From the NCBI GenBank assembly GCA_024637225.1, contig JAGXFP010000043.1, positions 1-37,456 of the forward strand: a stretch of DNA of 37,456 bases, in the 5' to 3' direction. The position numbers and the translations under genes are program-made. Positions 17,737-26,587 of the stretch are shown in pieces (within the stretch, counting starts at the first letter, position 1; each line of letters opens with the position of its first letter). The notes below the pieces were generated by a model. The model was not told where the DNA came from, did no database searches, and saw nothing but the letters and a program-made list of their open reading frames with translations. Source of the DNA: Desulfobacterales bacterium (GTDB lineage: Bacteria > Desulfobacterota > Desulfobulbia > Desulfobulbales > JAGXFP01).

Positions 17737-18978
17737 ATGGGTGAAGGAAACTTGTTTGGCAATACGTTCAAGAAGCTTTATAAGGCCATGTGTCAGGACG
17801 AATGGAATCCTTATATGATCGGCATTTTAATCGCCTTTTTCAGTCTTTTGATGATGGCCTGGAATCGGCCCTGGGGGGCAACTGGTGCGGTTCGCAATTG
17901 GGCTGATTGGATTTTATATGGTTTAGGGACAATGGGCGACGCCCCGAAAAGCATCCTGGAAAGCGACGGCTCGGTTATCGGTATCGGTTTTGTCGGCGGC
18001 GCCTTCCTTTCAGCTTGCCTGGGCAACCAGTTTGCCTTCCGTTTTCCTCCGTTTCGCGAGTACATCAAGGCCATTATTGCCGGTATCCTGATGGGAGTGG
18101 GAGCCGCTCTGGCCGGCGGTTGTAATGTCGGCGGTTTTTATAACGCCATCGGCAACCTCTCCGCCAGTGGTTTTGCCATGATGCTCGGCCTGGTGCTGGG
18201 CGCGATAGTGGGACTTAAGGCTCTTTACTGGGAGATGGAACACATCACCTGGGGCAGCGGAGGATCAAAGACTGTAGAGCTTCCTTTCGCTGTTCAGTTG
18301 ATTTTGGGGCTATTGGCTTTCGGTTCGCTTGTCTACGGGGCGTATTGTTATGCCGGCAATGTCGGCCTGAGCTACCTGTCCGGAGTGCTGTTGATCGCCG
18401 CCGTTCTCGGTTATGCCATGCAGCGCGGCCGCTGGTGCATGATCCAGGGGTTCCGCGAACCCCATATGACTGGGGATTCCACCCTGGCCAAATCGGTTGC
18501 CTTGAGCGTTTTTCTGCTTGCCATAGGCGCCGTGGTGCTCCATCAGATTTTTGATGGTTTCAACGACCCTGACGAATTGGTACACAGCACCCACTTCGTC
18601 TCTTATGTCCGCGGAACTTTCGGTTGGGGCGGCGTTGTAGGCGGGTTCCTTTTCGGCATCGGAGCCATGTTCGCCGGAGGCTGTGGAACCGGGACGCTTT
18701 GGCGGGTTGGTGAAGGGCAGATCAAACTGTGGCTGGTGGTTCCCTTTTTCGGGCTTGCCAATACCCTGTTTAAATCTCGTTTCAGCGGTATCGAAGGATT
18801 TGGAGATTGGGTGTATGAGGGAATAACCGACTCCAGTAAACTAGGCGAATTCGTCTATATGCCTGACACCTTTCTCGGCTATGGCGGCACTTTGGCCCTG
18901 ATCGGGGCGGCCATGGCGGCCTGGTACTTGGTGGTTAAATGGAACGAAGATTCCGATAAACTGATTGTTCCCATGTGA
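17737..18978 (+). CDS. YeeE/YedE-family sulfur compound transporter
   Basis: Integral membrane protein (413 aa) with about ten hydrophobic helices. It has the internally duplicated, cysteine-marked architecture of YeeE/YedE: AGGCNVGGFYNAIG with Cys129, GRWCMIQGFREP with Cys234, and AGGCGTGTLWRVGEG with Cys316. In characterised YeeE (TsuA) such cysteines relay thiosulfate across the inner membrane. I start at the ATG at 17737 because GGAGGAGAG lies directly upstream; an open frame runs 25 codons further but adds an unlikely leader. A possible weak promoter is TTGACA at 17579-17584. Divergence from tusA and dsrE supports sulfur uptake. The exact substrate is unknown. Confidence 0.92.
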   Translation: MGEGNLFGNTFKKLYKAMCQDEWNPYMIGILIAFFSLLMMAWNRPWGATGAVRNWADWILYGLGTMGDAPKSILESDGSVIGIGFVGGAFLSACLGNQFAFRFPPFREYIKAIIAGILMGVGAALAGGCNVGGFYNAIGNLSASGFAMMLGLVLGAIVGLKALYWEMEHITWGSGGSKTVELPFAVQLILGLLAFGSLVYGAYCYAGNVGLSYLSGVLLIAAVLGYAMQRGRWCMIQGFREPHMTGDSTLAKSVALSVFLLAIGAVVLHQIFDGFNDPDELVHSTHFVSYVRGTFGWGGVVGGFLFGIGAMFAGGCGTGTLWRVGEGQIKLWLVVPFFGLANTLFKSRFSGIEGFGDWVYEGITDSSKLGEFVYMPDTFLGYGGTLALIGAAMAAWYLVVKWNEDSDKLIVPM

Positions 18979-19033
18979 TTCACGGCATGGGCCGGGCGGC
19001 AGTTGTTCAGCCCGGGAATATGTTTTTTACAAA

Positions 19034-19070
19034 GCGCACCCGGGTCTCGCCCGGGTGCGCTTTTGCTTTT
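19034..19070 (+). terminator. rho-independent terminator after the YeeE gene
   Basis: A perfect 11-bp stem, GCGCACCCGGG (19034-19044) and CCCGGGTGCGC (19050-19060), with a 5-base loop and a following TTTTGCTTTT run. A weaker hairpin (GCCGGGC/GCCCGGG) followed by TTTTTT lies just before it, around 18991-19027, so there may be two in tandem. Confidence 0.92.
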
Positions 19071-19072
19071 AA

Positions 19073-19400
19073 CCTGAATTCGTAACGGTTTAGTGGAGAA
19101 TTTTGTTTTATTGGTTTGTTGTTACGGAAAATAAGTTTTTTCACTAGTCGCCTCGATTCACCCACCCCACCCTGCGGGGCGCCCGATAACGGCGCATCTG
19201 CGCCCCGCAGGAAATGCGCCCCCTCAAGGGGGGATTGAACGGAACCCTCCTCAAGGGAGGATTGAACAGAACCCTTGGTGTGCGCCCGTAAGAAGTGCCC
19301 TTGGGGTACCGCGTTGGCAACTCGTTTGATATACCATTAGTATTATTAATATCGTTGCCGCCTTGCATCTGCATCGTTCTTGAACGCTTACGGATTAAGG
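19073..19400. repeat. dispersed repeat family A, copy 3, with a 108-bp insert
   Basis: The ends are CCTGAATTCGT and ACGGATTAAGG, each one base off the ends of the other two copies. Compared with copy 1 it carries an extra 108 bp at 19201-19308, inserted between ...GCGCATCTG and CCGCGTTGG.... The insert contains two 27-base direct units starting at 19222 and 19249 (CCTCAAGGG.GGATTGAAC). It fills most of the gap between the YeeE terminator and the kinase gene; beyond it only a promoter candidate is seen. Confidence 0.85.
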
Positions 19401-19417
19401 TTTAAGGAAAAAACAAT

Positions 19418-19447
19418 TTGACGGGGAGAGGATTTAAGCCCTACACT
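19418..19447 (+). promoter_or_regulatory. candidate promoter for the receiver-histidine kinase gene
   Basis: TTGACG at 19418-19423, an 18-bp spacer and TACACT at 19442-19447, about 50 bases before the start codon and just right of repeat copy 3. The -10 box is imperfect. Confidence 0.35.
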
Positions 19448-19498
19448 AATATATTGATAGTCAGTCTTAACTTCCTGAAGAATTGATTTGGTGCGAAG

Positions 19499-21433
19499 AT
19501 GCGTGAACCCGAGATTTCCCTGCCCACCGCCGATCTGCTTTTTCCCGGTGAAAAGATCTACATAATCGACGATGATCCCGGAATCAGGGCACCCTTGAAA
19601 ATATTTCTGGAGGAGCACGGCCTGAAGGTGGAGGAGGCCGCTCGCGGCCGGGATTTCTTCGCCGAACGGCAAACAAACGAGGTCGCCCTGGTTCTGCTCG
19701 ATATCGGTCTGCCCGATGTCGACGGCAAAACCCTGTTGCCGCGGATCGTCGAGTCCCATCCTGATGCGGCGGTGATTATGCTGACCGGAGTCGCCGATCT
19801 TAAAATCGCCATTGAATGCATTCGGAAGGGAGCGGAAGATTATCTTTCCAAGCCGGTCCAGTTTGACGAAATCCTGGTGGTTGTCAAAAAAGCCCTGGAA
19901 AAAAGGCGCTTGATCATCGAGAACCGGAAGTACCATGAGGATCTGGAGAAGGCCCATTTCCGGATCAACATGATCCACCAGCTTTCCGTCAAGATGAACA
20001 CCGCCTATCTGAGCACGATCGAGGTGGACGAGATCCTCCAGGCCGTACTGGTCGGGATTACCGCCAATGAGGGCTTGCGTTTCAATCGCGCCTTTTTGGC
20101 CATGTTCGATGAAGACCATCGTTATCTGCGCGGCCGAATGGCCATCGGTCCGGACGGGCGGGAAAATGCCGGCCGGATCTGGGCCGAGCTGCAGAATAAA
20201 TTCATGAACTTTATGGACATCGTCCATGATTTCAGAAAGAGTTTCGATGACGAAGAGAGCACTGTAAATCAGATCGCCAGATCGTTGAAAATTCCGGTGG
20301 GCGACCGGGAAAATATTTTGATTAAAGCAGCCTTGGAGCGCCGCAGTATCATGGTCACCAGGGCGCAAGGCAGCATGCCAATGGCAATGGACAGGCGTTC
20401 GCCGGCAGACGCGCAGGGGGAGCAGGGCTGGCCGCGTGCCGTCGAACGCCGCAGCAGGGAGGGCCGGGAATCACCGCCGGTTCCCACCGGACTTATCGAA
20501 ACCTTGCAGAACGACGAATTCGTGGTTGTGCCGCTTTTTTCTTCAAGCCGATCATTCGGAGTGATTATCGCCGATAATTTTGTCACCGGTCAACCGATCA
20601 GTGAAGATGACCTGAACGCCCTGGAGCTTTTTGCCAGCCAGGCCAGTTTGGCCATAGAGCAGAGCCATCTTTATCAGGAGCAGATCAGGAAAATCGCCGA
20701 GCTGGAATCCCTTACCGAGGAACTCGACAAAAGCAAGAATTTGCTGATCGAGTTCGAAAAGTTATCCGCCCTCGGCCAGATGGCGGCTCAACTGGTTCAT
20801 TCGATCCGCAATCCCATAACCTCCATCGGCGGCATGGCCAGGATCCTGACCAGGAAATCGGCTACCGAGGAACAGAAAAGGTTTCTGGAAGTGATCAGCA
20901 AGGAAACCTCCCGCATTGACAAGGTTCTGGAGGACTTGAACAGCTATACCGATCAGTTCAATGAGATCAATCCGGAGTCTTTGAAACTTTGCGAACTCCT
21001 GAAAAAAACCCTGCTCCTGGTGCAGCCGGAAATGGCCAGGCAGAAAATTGTCCGGCAATTGGATTGCGGAGCGGACCCCGGCATAGGGATAAATGGAGAT
21101 CGCAAGCGTCTGCGCCAGATGTTTTTACAGCTGATAAAAAACGCGATCGAAGCGATGCCCGACGGCGGACGCCTTGAGGTTGAGGTGCGCCGGGAGGATG
21201 AGTGGATTCGGGTCGCGGTAAGGGATACCGGGATTGGCATGCCGGAAGACTCCCTTGACAAGGTCACGGATCCTTTTTTTACCACCAAGACCTATGGGAC
21301 CGGGATGGGGCTGACCATGGTCGAAAACGTCCTCAAGATGCACGGCGGTCATTTTGAATTAAACCGGCGGGAGACCGGCGGTCTGGAGGTTCTGGTCAAG
21401 CTGCCGGTTTCGGTGCTGACCACCGCCGCCTGA
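19499..21433 (+). CDS. receiver-GAF-histidine kinase hybrid protein
   Basis: Cytoplasmic signalling protein of 644 aa with no membrane segment. The order is an N-terminal receiver domain (about 17-135, acidic DDD at 24-26, phospho-acceptor Asp68 in LLDIGLPDVDG, LSKP with the conserved Lys), a helical linker, and a GAF-like domain (about 165-390). The GAF part contains an odd low-complexity insert, rich in Arg, Ser and Pro, at about 285-330. The histidine kinase core follows: His434 in LVHSIRNPITSIGG, N-box LIKNAIEAMPDGG, G1 DTGIGMPED and the FFTTKTYGTGMGL lid. A receiver before the kinase suggests it is controlled by another kinase. No partner regulator is adjacent. Confidence 0.93.
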   Translation: MREPEISLPTADLLFPGEKIYIIDDDPGIRAPLKIFLEEHGLKVEEAARGRDFFAERQTNEVALVLLDIGLPDVDGKTLLPRIVESHPDAAVIMLTGVADLKIAIECIRKGAEDYLSKPVQFDEILVVVKKALEKRRLIIENRKYHEDLEKAHFRINMIHQLSVKMNTAYLSTIEVDEILQAVLVGITANEGLRFNRAFLAMFDEDHRYLRGRMAIGPDGRENAGRIWAELQNKFMNFMDIVHDFRKSFDDEESTVNQIARSLKIPVGDRENILIKAALERRSIMVTRAQGSMPMAMDRRSPADAQGEQGWPRAVERRSREGRESPPVPTGLIETLQNDEFVVVPLFSSSRSFGVIIADNFVTGQPISEDDLNALELFASQASLAIEQSHLYQEQIRKIAELESLTEELDKSKNLLIEFEKLSALGQMAAQLVHSIRNPITSIGGMARILTRKSATEEQKRFLEVISKETSRIDKVLEDLNSYTDQFNEINPESLKLCELLKKTLLLVQPEMARQKIVRQLDCGADPGIGINGDRKRLRQMFLQLIKNAIEAMPDGGRLEVEVRREDEWIRVAVRDTGIGMPEDSLDKVTDPFFTTKTYGTGMGLTMVENVLKMHGGHFELNRRETGGLEVLVKLPVSVLTTAA

Positions 21434-21647
21434 TCTTTTCCGCCGGTAATTTTTGTCGGTGGTGTAATACGCGAAATGTCGTGACCCCATTTCAGCCGAT
21501 ATAATCAATTTATTGGGCAATTGTCCCCGGCAGCTTCCCGCCCCGGCGATTACCGAATTGACGTTTAGAAGGGGGGTGGTCGGGTGAAATTTAAGCGAAC
21601 TCGGGCGGGCCGGACAGGCGTTCATTTGTGGTGATAAGCCGGGAACA

Positions 21648-22076
21648 TCACTCCCAGCTGGCGATATCGGCATCCTCTCCGTTTCCGCCTTCCCGGTTGT
21701 CCTGGCCGAGGGAGGTTATCTCAACCTCGCTGTTTTGCCCGGGCTTGCGGTAAATATAGTCGTTATTCCAGGGGTCCGCGGGAATCTGGGATTTGGCCAG
21801 GTAGGGGCCGGCCCACTCCGAATCGCCGGGATTGCTGATTAGCGCTTCCAGCCCTTCCTGCTGGGAGGGATAGCTGCCGACATCCAGCCGGTAAGCATCC
21901 AGGGCTGCCATGATCATTTCGATCTGGGCCTTGGCGGTTTTCTGTTTGGCCTTGCCGAGTTGGCCGAACAGTTTCGGACCAACCAGCCCGGCCAGCAGGC
22001 CGATAATAATCATCACTACCATGATCTCGATTAAAGAAAAGCCTCGATTGTCCCTGTGTAAACGGCTCCTTTTCAT
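21648..22076 (-). CDS. gspG: type II secretion major pseudopilin GspG
   Basis: The main subunit of the T2S pseudopilus. The prepilin leader is short and basic, with cleavage at Gly12/Phe13 (NRGFSLIEIMVVMIIIGLLA) and Glu17 at mature position 5. The C-terminal hallmark DPWNNDYIYRKPG and the calcium-site tail GQDNREGGNGEDADIASWE identify GspG. The 142-aa length is typical. AGAGGT precedes the ATG. It lies about 6 kb from the main gsp operon, on the opposite strand and beside mltG; the operon itself has no GspG, so this is very probably its missing subunit. Confidence 0.95.
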   Translation of the reverse strand: MKRSRLHRDNRGFSLIEIMVVMIIIGLLAGLVGPKLFGQLGKAKQKTAKAQIEMIMAALDAYRLDVGSYPSQQEGLEALISNPGDSEWAGPYLAKSQIPADPWNNDYIYRKPGQNSEVEITSLGQDNREGGNGEDADIASWE

Positions 22077-22132
22077 TGCAATTACCTCTAGTGTTTATCG
22101 CGACTTTCGATAAGTCAGGAAGTTGGAGTTTG

Positions 22133-23167
22133 TTATTTGCGCCGGCTTTTCTGGTATTTGTCGACGGCGCGATTGTGTTCAGCCAGTGTCTCGGAAAAAT
22201 AATGCGACCCATCATTTTTTGAAACAAAATAAAAATAGGAGGCGGGGGGCGGCTGCATGACCGCCTCGATGGCCGCCTGGCCGGGATTGCCGATGGGTCC
22301 GGGCGGCAGCCCCGGGATTCGGTAGGTATTGTAGAGGGTGGTCTCCCTGAGATGACTCCGGGTCAGGTTGCCGTCAAAATTTTCGATCCCGTAGATTACG
22401 GTCGGGTCGCTTTGCAATCTCATCCCTTTTTCGATCCGGTTTAGAAAAACTCTGGCGATCAGTGGTCTTTCTCCGGCCCGACCGGTCTCCTTTTCGACAA
22501 TCGAGGCGAGGGTGACAATCTGGTGGCGGTCAAGGCCGATCTCCTCCAGGCCCGCTCCGGCCCCGGTCTCATTCAGAATCTGACTCATCTGGCTGACCAT
22601 GGTCCTGATGATTGCTTCGGCATTCTGGGCGCCCCTTTCGAACAGGTAGGTTTCGGGGAAAAGGTAGCCTTCGAGGGATTCCAGTTCGAAGCCCAGTCCG
22701 GTGATGAATTCCCGGTCACGGCTCAGTTCCAGAAAGCGTTCCCGATCCACCCAGCCGTCCCTGCCCAGAATCTCGGCGATTTCGGCGAGATTCGCCCCTT
22801 CCGGAATGGTGACCGGGCGCCGGACCCGGCTGCCCCAGGCAATTTCACGCAGGATCCTGTACGGGGTGGGGTTGCTTGGGAAAATGTATTCACCGGCCTT
22901 CAGAGAGCTGGCCACGCCCATCAGGTGAGCGGTAAGCAGAAAGCGGGGATCCTCTCTGATCAGGCCGGCGGCGACTAATCTTTTTTCGATAGCCGGGAAA
23001 AAGAGGTCCGGGGGGATCACAACCGCTGTTTCATCCTGGCCGGGTAGGGCCGACGGCATAAAGGCATAGAGGCTGATCCACAGCAAAAACAGGAGGGGGA
23101 GTCCCGCTATTGTCACGACCAGCAATCGGCCTGAGTTGCACCCGTTCCTTTTATTACAATTAAACAT
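22133..23167 (-). CDS. mltG: endolytic murein transglycosylase MltG
   Basis: Inner-membrane lytic transglycosylase (YceG-like) that cuts nascent glycan strands and sets their length. It has an N-terminal membrane anchor (about 14-36), a LysM-like region (LKAGEYIFPSNPTPYRILRE) and the catalytic domain. The catalytic Glu225 lies in LASIVEKETG, and the hallmarks MRLQSDPTVIYG and YNTYRIPGLPPGPIGNPG are present. 344 aa is normal. It lies between lon and gspG, all on the minus strand, with gaps of about 40-60 bp. Confidence 0.96.
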   Translation of the reverse strand: MFNCNKRNGCNSGRLLVVTIAGLPLLFLLWISLYAFMPSALPGQDETAVVIPPDLFFPAIEKRLVAAGLIREDPRFLLTAHLMGVASSLKAGEYIFPSNPTPYRILREIAWGSRVRRPVTIPEGANLAEIAEILGRDGWVDRERFLELSRDREFITGLGFELESLEGYLFPETYLFERGAQNAEAIIRTMVSQMSQILNETGAGAGLEEIGLDRHQIVTLASIVEKETGRAGERPLIARVFLNRIEKGMRLQSDPTVIYGIENFDGNLTRSHLRETTLYNTYRIPGLPPGPIGNPGQAAIEAVMQPPPASYFYFVSKNDGSHYFSETLAEHNRAVDKYQKSRRK

Positions 23168-23206
23168 GATCTCAGAGACCGTGATTTAAAACGCTAAGTA
23201 CAAAAA

Positions 23207-25576
23207 TTAGAAGATATGGGGGAAGACCTGGTCCATGTTCTTCACCGGAATGAATTTTAATTTCTTGCGCAGATCTTCGGGGATTTCCACCAGATCTTTC
23301 TTGTTTTCCGCCGGGATAATAATGGTTGTGATGCCGGCCCTGAGTGCGGCCAGGGCTTTCTCCTTGAGTCCGCCGATCGGCAGGATCCTGCCCCGCAAGG
23401 TGATCTCGCCGGTCATCGCCACATCCTGCCTGACCTTTTGGCCGGACAGGGCCGAATACAGCGAGGTGGCCATGGTGATCCCGGCCGAGGGCCCGTCCTT
23501 GGGGATTGCTCCGGCCGGGACATGGATGTGGATGTCGATATTCTCGAAATATGATTCATCGACTTTCAGCTTCTTGGACCGGGAGCGGCAAAAGCTCAAG
23601 GCGGCCTGGGCCGATTCCTTCATCACGTCGCCGAGCTGGCCGGTAAGGGTCAGTTTGCCCTTGCCCTTGAGGACCGACACCTCGATGTAGAGAATTTCTC
23701 CGCCCACCTCGGTCCAGGCCAGGCCGGTGGCCAGCCCGGGCTGGTCGATTTTCTCCTGCTCGGTCTCGGGGATATGTTTCGGCGGTCCCAGGTATTTATC
23801 CAGGGTCCGTTCCGAGATTATGTAGGTTTTCCGGCCACCCTCGGCGATGCGCCTCGCCACCTTCCGGCAGACCTTGCCGAGCTCCCGCTCAAGGTTGCGC
23901 AGGCCCGCTTCCCTGGTGTAGTGGGAGATGATCTTCTGGATGGTCTTTTCGTCGATCTGGATGGCCTTGGCGTCGATGCCGTTCTGCTCGATCTGCCTGG
24001 GCAGGAGGTAGCGCTTGGCGATTTCCAGTTTTTCCTCGAGCATGTAACCGGAGAGTCGGATAATCTCCATCCGGTCGAGGAGCGGACCCGGAATGGTATC
24101 GGTCATGTTGGCGGTGGTAATGAACATCACCTTGGAGAGATCGAAGGGCATATTGAGATAGTGATCGGTGAACTCGAAGTTCTGCTCCGGATCGAGCACC
24201 TCAAGCAGGGCCGAAGAGGGGTCGCCCCGGTAGTCGGAACCGACCTTGTCGATCTCATCCATCATGAAAACCGGATTGTTGGCGCCGACGGTCTTCAGCC
24301 CCTGAATAATCCGGCCCGGCATCGAGCCGATATAGGTGCGACGATGGCCGCGGATTTCCGCTTCGTCGCGCATGCCGCCCAGGGACATCCGGTGGAATTT
24401 CCGGCCCATGGCCCGGGCGATCGATTTGCCCAGCGAGGTCTTGCCGACCCCCGGAGGCCCGACGAAACAGATAATCGGTCCCTTGGTGGACTTGTTGAGT
24501 TTGCGGACCGCCAGGTATTCGAGGATTCTTTCCTTGACCTCGTCCAGGCCGTAATGGTCGGCATCGAGGACCTTCTTGGCTTCCTTGATGTCGATCCGGT
24601 CCCGGGATGATTTGCGCCAGGGGATATCAAGAATCCAGTCGAGATAGTTTCTGACCGTGGTCGCCTCCGAGGCGTCGGGATGCATGACCTCCAGCCTTTT
24701 CAGCTGTTTATGCGCCTCCTTTTTAACCTCGGGCGGCATTCTGGTTTTGGCCAGTTTTTTCTTGAGATCATCCAGTTCCAGGGCCCGCTCATCGATTTCG
24801 CCGAGCTCTTTTTTCAGGGCATGGAGCTGTTCACGCAGATAGTATTCGCGCTGGGTTTTGCCCATCTCCTCCTTGGCTTCCGATTGGATCTTGGCTTGGA
24901 CCGCCGAGACTTCCAGCTCTTTGTTGAGAAAATCGGAGACCTTGCGCAATCTCTCGACCGGCTGGCTGATTTCCAGAACCGACTGGGATTCCGCGGTTTT
25001 GAGATGGAGGTTGGAGACCACCAGGTCGGCCAGCCGGCCCGGCTCTTCGATATTGTTGAGGATGACCATCAGGTCGGAGGACATGATGCCCTTCAGGGCG
25101 AGGATCTTTTCGGTCTGTTCGCGCACAGTTCTCATCAGGGCTTCGGTTTCGACGGTGATCTCGCCGATTTCCTCGTCCTGCAGGAGATCCGCCTTGACGA
25201 TGAAGAAAGGTTCGGTCTGCTCGAAACGTTCGATTCTGGCCTTGTTCATGGCCTGGACCAGGACCTTGAGCCGGCCGTCGGGCAGTTTCAGGGTCCGCAT
25301 GATCATGCAGACCATCCCGACCTCGTAAACATCATCGGGACCGGGTTCGTCGATGGTGGCATCCTTCTGGGTGCCGAGCATCAGCATCTTGTCCTTGGTC
25401 AGGGCCTCGTTAACCGCAGAAATCGAACTCGGCCGGCCGACGAAGAGGGGAATTATCATATAATTGAAGACCACCACGTCGCGGACCGCCATCATGGGCA
25501 GGACTTCGGGGATCTCGTGATCGTCAAGATCGGGGAATTCGGGGATAGCGTCTGAGATGGAGTCGTTTATATCCAA
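23207..25576 (-). CDS. lon: ATP-dependent protease Lon
   Basis: Cytoplasmic AAA+ serine protease that degrades damaged and regulatory proteins. The 789 aa show the LonA layout: N-terminal substrate-binding domain (about 25-220), coiled helices, Walker [10 protein letters not shown] (Lys379), Walker B with MDEIDKVG, and the C-terminal protease domain. The nucleophile is Ser697 in [13 protein letters not shown], with the partner Lys in [14 protein letters not shown]. The start appears to be TTG at 25576, preceded by AAGGAAAC. I could not see a clear heat-shock promoter in the 197-bp gap upstream. Confidence 0.97.
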   Translation of the reverse strand: MDINDSISDAIPEFPDLDDHEIPEVLPMMAVRDVVVFNYMIIPLFVGRPSSISAVNEALTKDKMLMLGTQKDATIDEPGPDDVYEVGMVCMIMRTLKLPDGRLKVLVQAMNKARIERFEQTEPFFIVKADLLQDEEIGEITVETEALMRTVREQTEKILALKGIMSSDLMVILNNIEEPGRLADLVVSNLHLKTAESQSVLEISQPVERLRKVSDFLNKELEVSAVQAKIQSEAKEEMGKTQREYYLREQLHALKKELGEIDERALELDDLKKKLAKTRMPPEVKKEAHKQLKRLEVMHPDASEATTVRNYLDWILDIPWRKSSRDRIDIKEAKKVLDADHYGLDEVKERILEYLAVRKLNKSTKGPIICFVGPPGVGKTSLGKSIARAMGRKFHRMSLGGMRDEAEIRGHRRTYIGSMPGRIIQGLKTVGANNPVFMMDEIDKVGSDYRGDPSSALLEVLDPEQNFEFTDHYLNMPFDLSKVMFITTANMTDTIPGPLLDRMEIIRLSGYMLEEKLEIAKRYLLPRQIEQNGIDAKAIQIDEKTIQKIISHYTREAGLRNLERELGKVCRKVARRIAEGGRKTYIISERTLDKYLGPPKHIPETEQEKIDQPGLATGLAWTEVGGEILYIEVSVLKGKGKLTLTGQLGDVMKESAQAALSFCRSRSKKLKVDESYFENIDIHIHVPAGAIPKDGPSAGITMATSLYSALSGQKVRQDVAMTGEITLRGRILPIGGLKEKALAALRAGITTIIIPAENKKDLVEIPEDLRKKLKFIPVKNMDQVFPHIF

Positions 25577-25773
25577 AGTAGTTTCCTTTTTGAGGTTGAA
25601 AGCTCAATTTTTCATATTCAGCAGCTGATCGGAACCCGTTCAGGCGGAAGCTGTCCCCTGCCCTTTAATCGATTAACCTTGAAATTAATACTATTTTACA
25701 ACATTATGTGCGTAAATTCAGATGATTTGCACAAAAGGAGCCTTCAGAAAATCAAGCCTGGGAATACACTATA

Positions 25774-25875
25774 ATGACGACTGTTCTATCCGCAAATTCT
25801 TTTTTCGATCTGGCCGATTTTGAACATCGGCAACTCTTCAGCGTGGGCCCGGTCTGGGAGGCGCTGGCCGGCTGA
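25774..25875 (+). pseudogene. N-terminal fragment of the beta-helix protein, cut off by a frameshift
   Basis: An ATG at 25774 opens a frame (MTTVLSANSFFDLADFEHRQ..., 33 aa) that stops at the TGA at 25873-25875. Dropping back one base at 25872 lets the reading continue as LNDYLAARQYPALPPEMATG into the next gene. The combined product would match the usual start of this protein type. A single missing C in GGC(C)TGAAC explains it. The cause may be a real mutation or a sequencing error. Confidence 0.75.
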
Positions 25876-25919
25876 ACGATTATCTGGCCGCCCGGCAATA
25901 TCCCGCCCTGCCTCCGGAA

Positions 25920-26576
25920 ATGGCGACCGGCCGCCCCCTGGACCGGACCTGGCTGTTTTTTGAGGGCAATTTCCGGGACGCGGCCGGGCTGGATATCCGT
26001 TTCGGCGATGTGGGCAGGGGGGCGCTTGCGGTATACGACGGCGACCGTTTATTGTCAGGCGCCACGGTGATCATGGCCGGGGTGATTCTGCGGGGCGAGG
26101 CGTTTAGTTTCGGGCGCGGAGTCTTGATCGAGTCGGGTGCCTTTGTCGACGGCCCCGTGGTGATCGGCGATTTCAGCGAGGTTCGGCAAGGCGCCTACCT
26201 GCGGGGCAACTGTCTGATCGGCAAAAGATGCGTGGTCGGCCATGTCACCGAAGTCAAGCATACGATTTTTCTCGATGACGCCAAGGCCGGTCATTTCGCC
26301 TACCTGGGCGACACCATCCTGGGCAACCGGGTCAATCTGGGGGCGGGCACCAAAATGGCCAATCTGCGCTTCGTCGCCGGCAACGTCCCGGTGCGAACCG
26401 CGGAAGGCACCGTGGACAGCGGCCTGCGCAAGCTCGGCGCCGTCCTGGGAGATCAGGTTCAGACCGGCTGCAACTCGGTAACCAACCCCGGCACCCTGAT
26501 CGGCCGACGCTCATTTCTGCTGCCCAATACCACGGCGCCGTCCGGCTACCATCCGGATAATTCGATGATCCGCTGA
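25920..26576 (+). CDS. left-handed beta-helix (hexapeptide-repeat) nucleotidyl/acyltransferase-like protein
   Basis: 218 aa in the open part, from an ATG at 25920 without a good ribosome binding site. The true gene probably starts at 25774, one frame away. Hexapeptide repeats form a left-handed beta-helix: GATVIMAGVILRGEAFSFG, ESGAFVDGPVVIGDFSEV and RQGAYLRGNCLIGKRCVVG. The block VKHTIFLDDAKAGHFAYLGD and GAGTKMANLRF resembles the GlmU C-terminal domain and glucose-1-phosphate thymidylyltransferase-like proteins. A role in sugar-nucleotide or cell-envelope metabolism is likely, but the reaction cannot be named. The end converges with the next gene, with an 11-bp gap. Confidence 0.8.
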   Translation: MATGRPLDRTWLFFEGNFRDAAGLDIRFGDVGRGALAVYDGDRLLSGATVIMAGVILRGEAFSFGRGVLIESGAFVDGPVVIGDFSEVRQGAYLRGNCLIGKRCVVGHVTEVKHTIFLDDAKAGHFAYLGDTILGNRVNLGAGTKMANLRFVAGNVPVRTAEGTVDSGLRKLGAVLGDQVQTGCNSVTNPGTLIGRRSFLLPNTTAPSGYHPDNSMIR

Positions 26577-26587
26577 GCGGCGGAGCC

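Noticed and set aside
19222..19275. Possible CRISPR array
   Set aside because: Only two adjacent 27-base units with no spacers and no cas genes.
19388..20368. 326-codon frame antisense to the kinase gene
   Set aside because: Overlaps the well-supported receiver domain; no ribosome binding site or domain.
21434..21647. Terminator between the convergent kinase and gspG genes
   Set aside because: Only weak, imperfect stems and no clear T-run.
23774..25555. Two long frames antisense to lon (278 and 291 codons)
   Set aside because: Entirely inside lon; shadow frames.
25866..25880. Programmed ribosomal frameshift in the beta-helix gene
   Set aside because: No slippery heptamer and no stimulatory structure evident; mutation or sequencing error is simpler.
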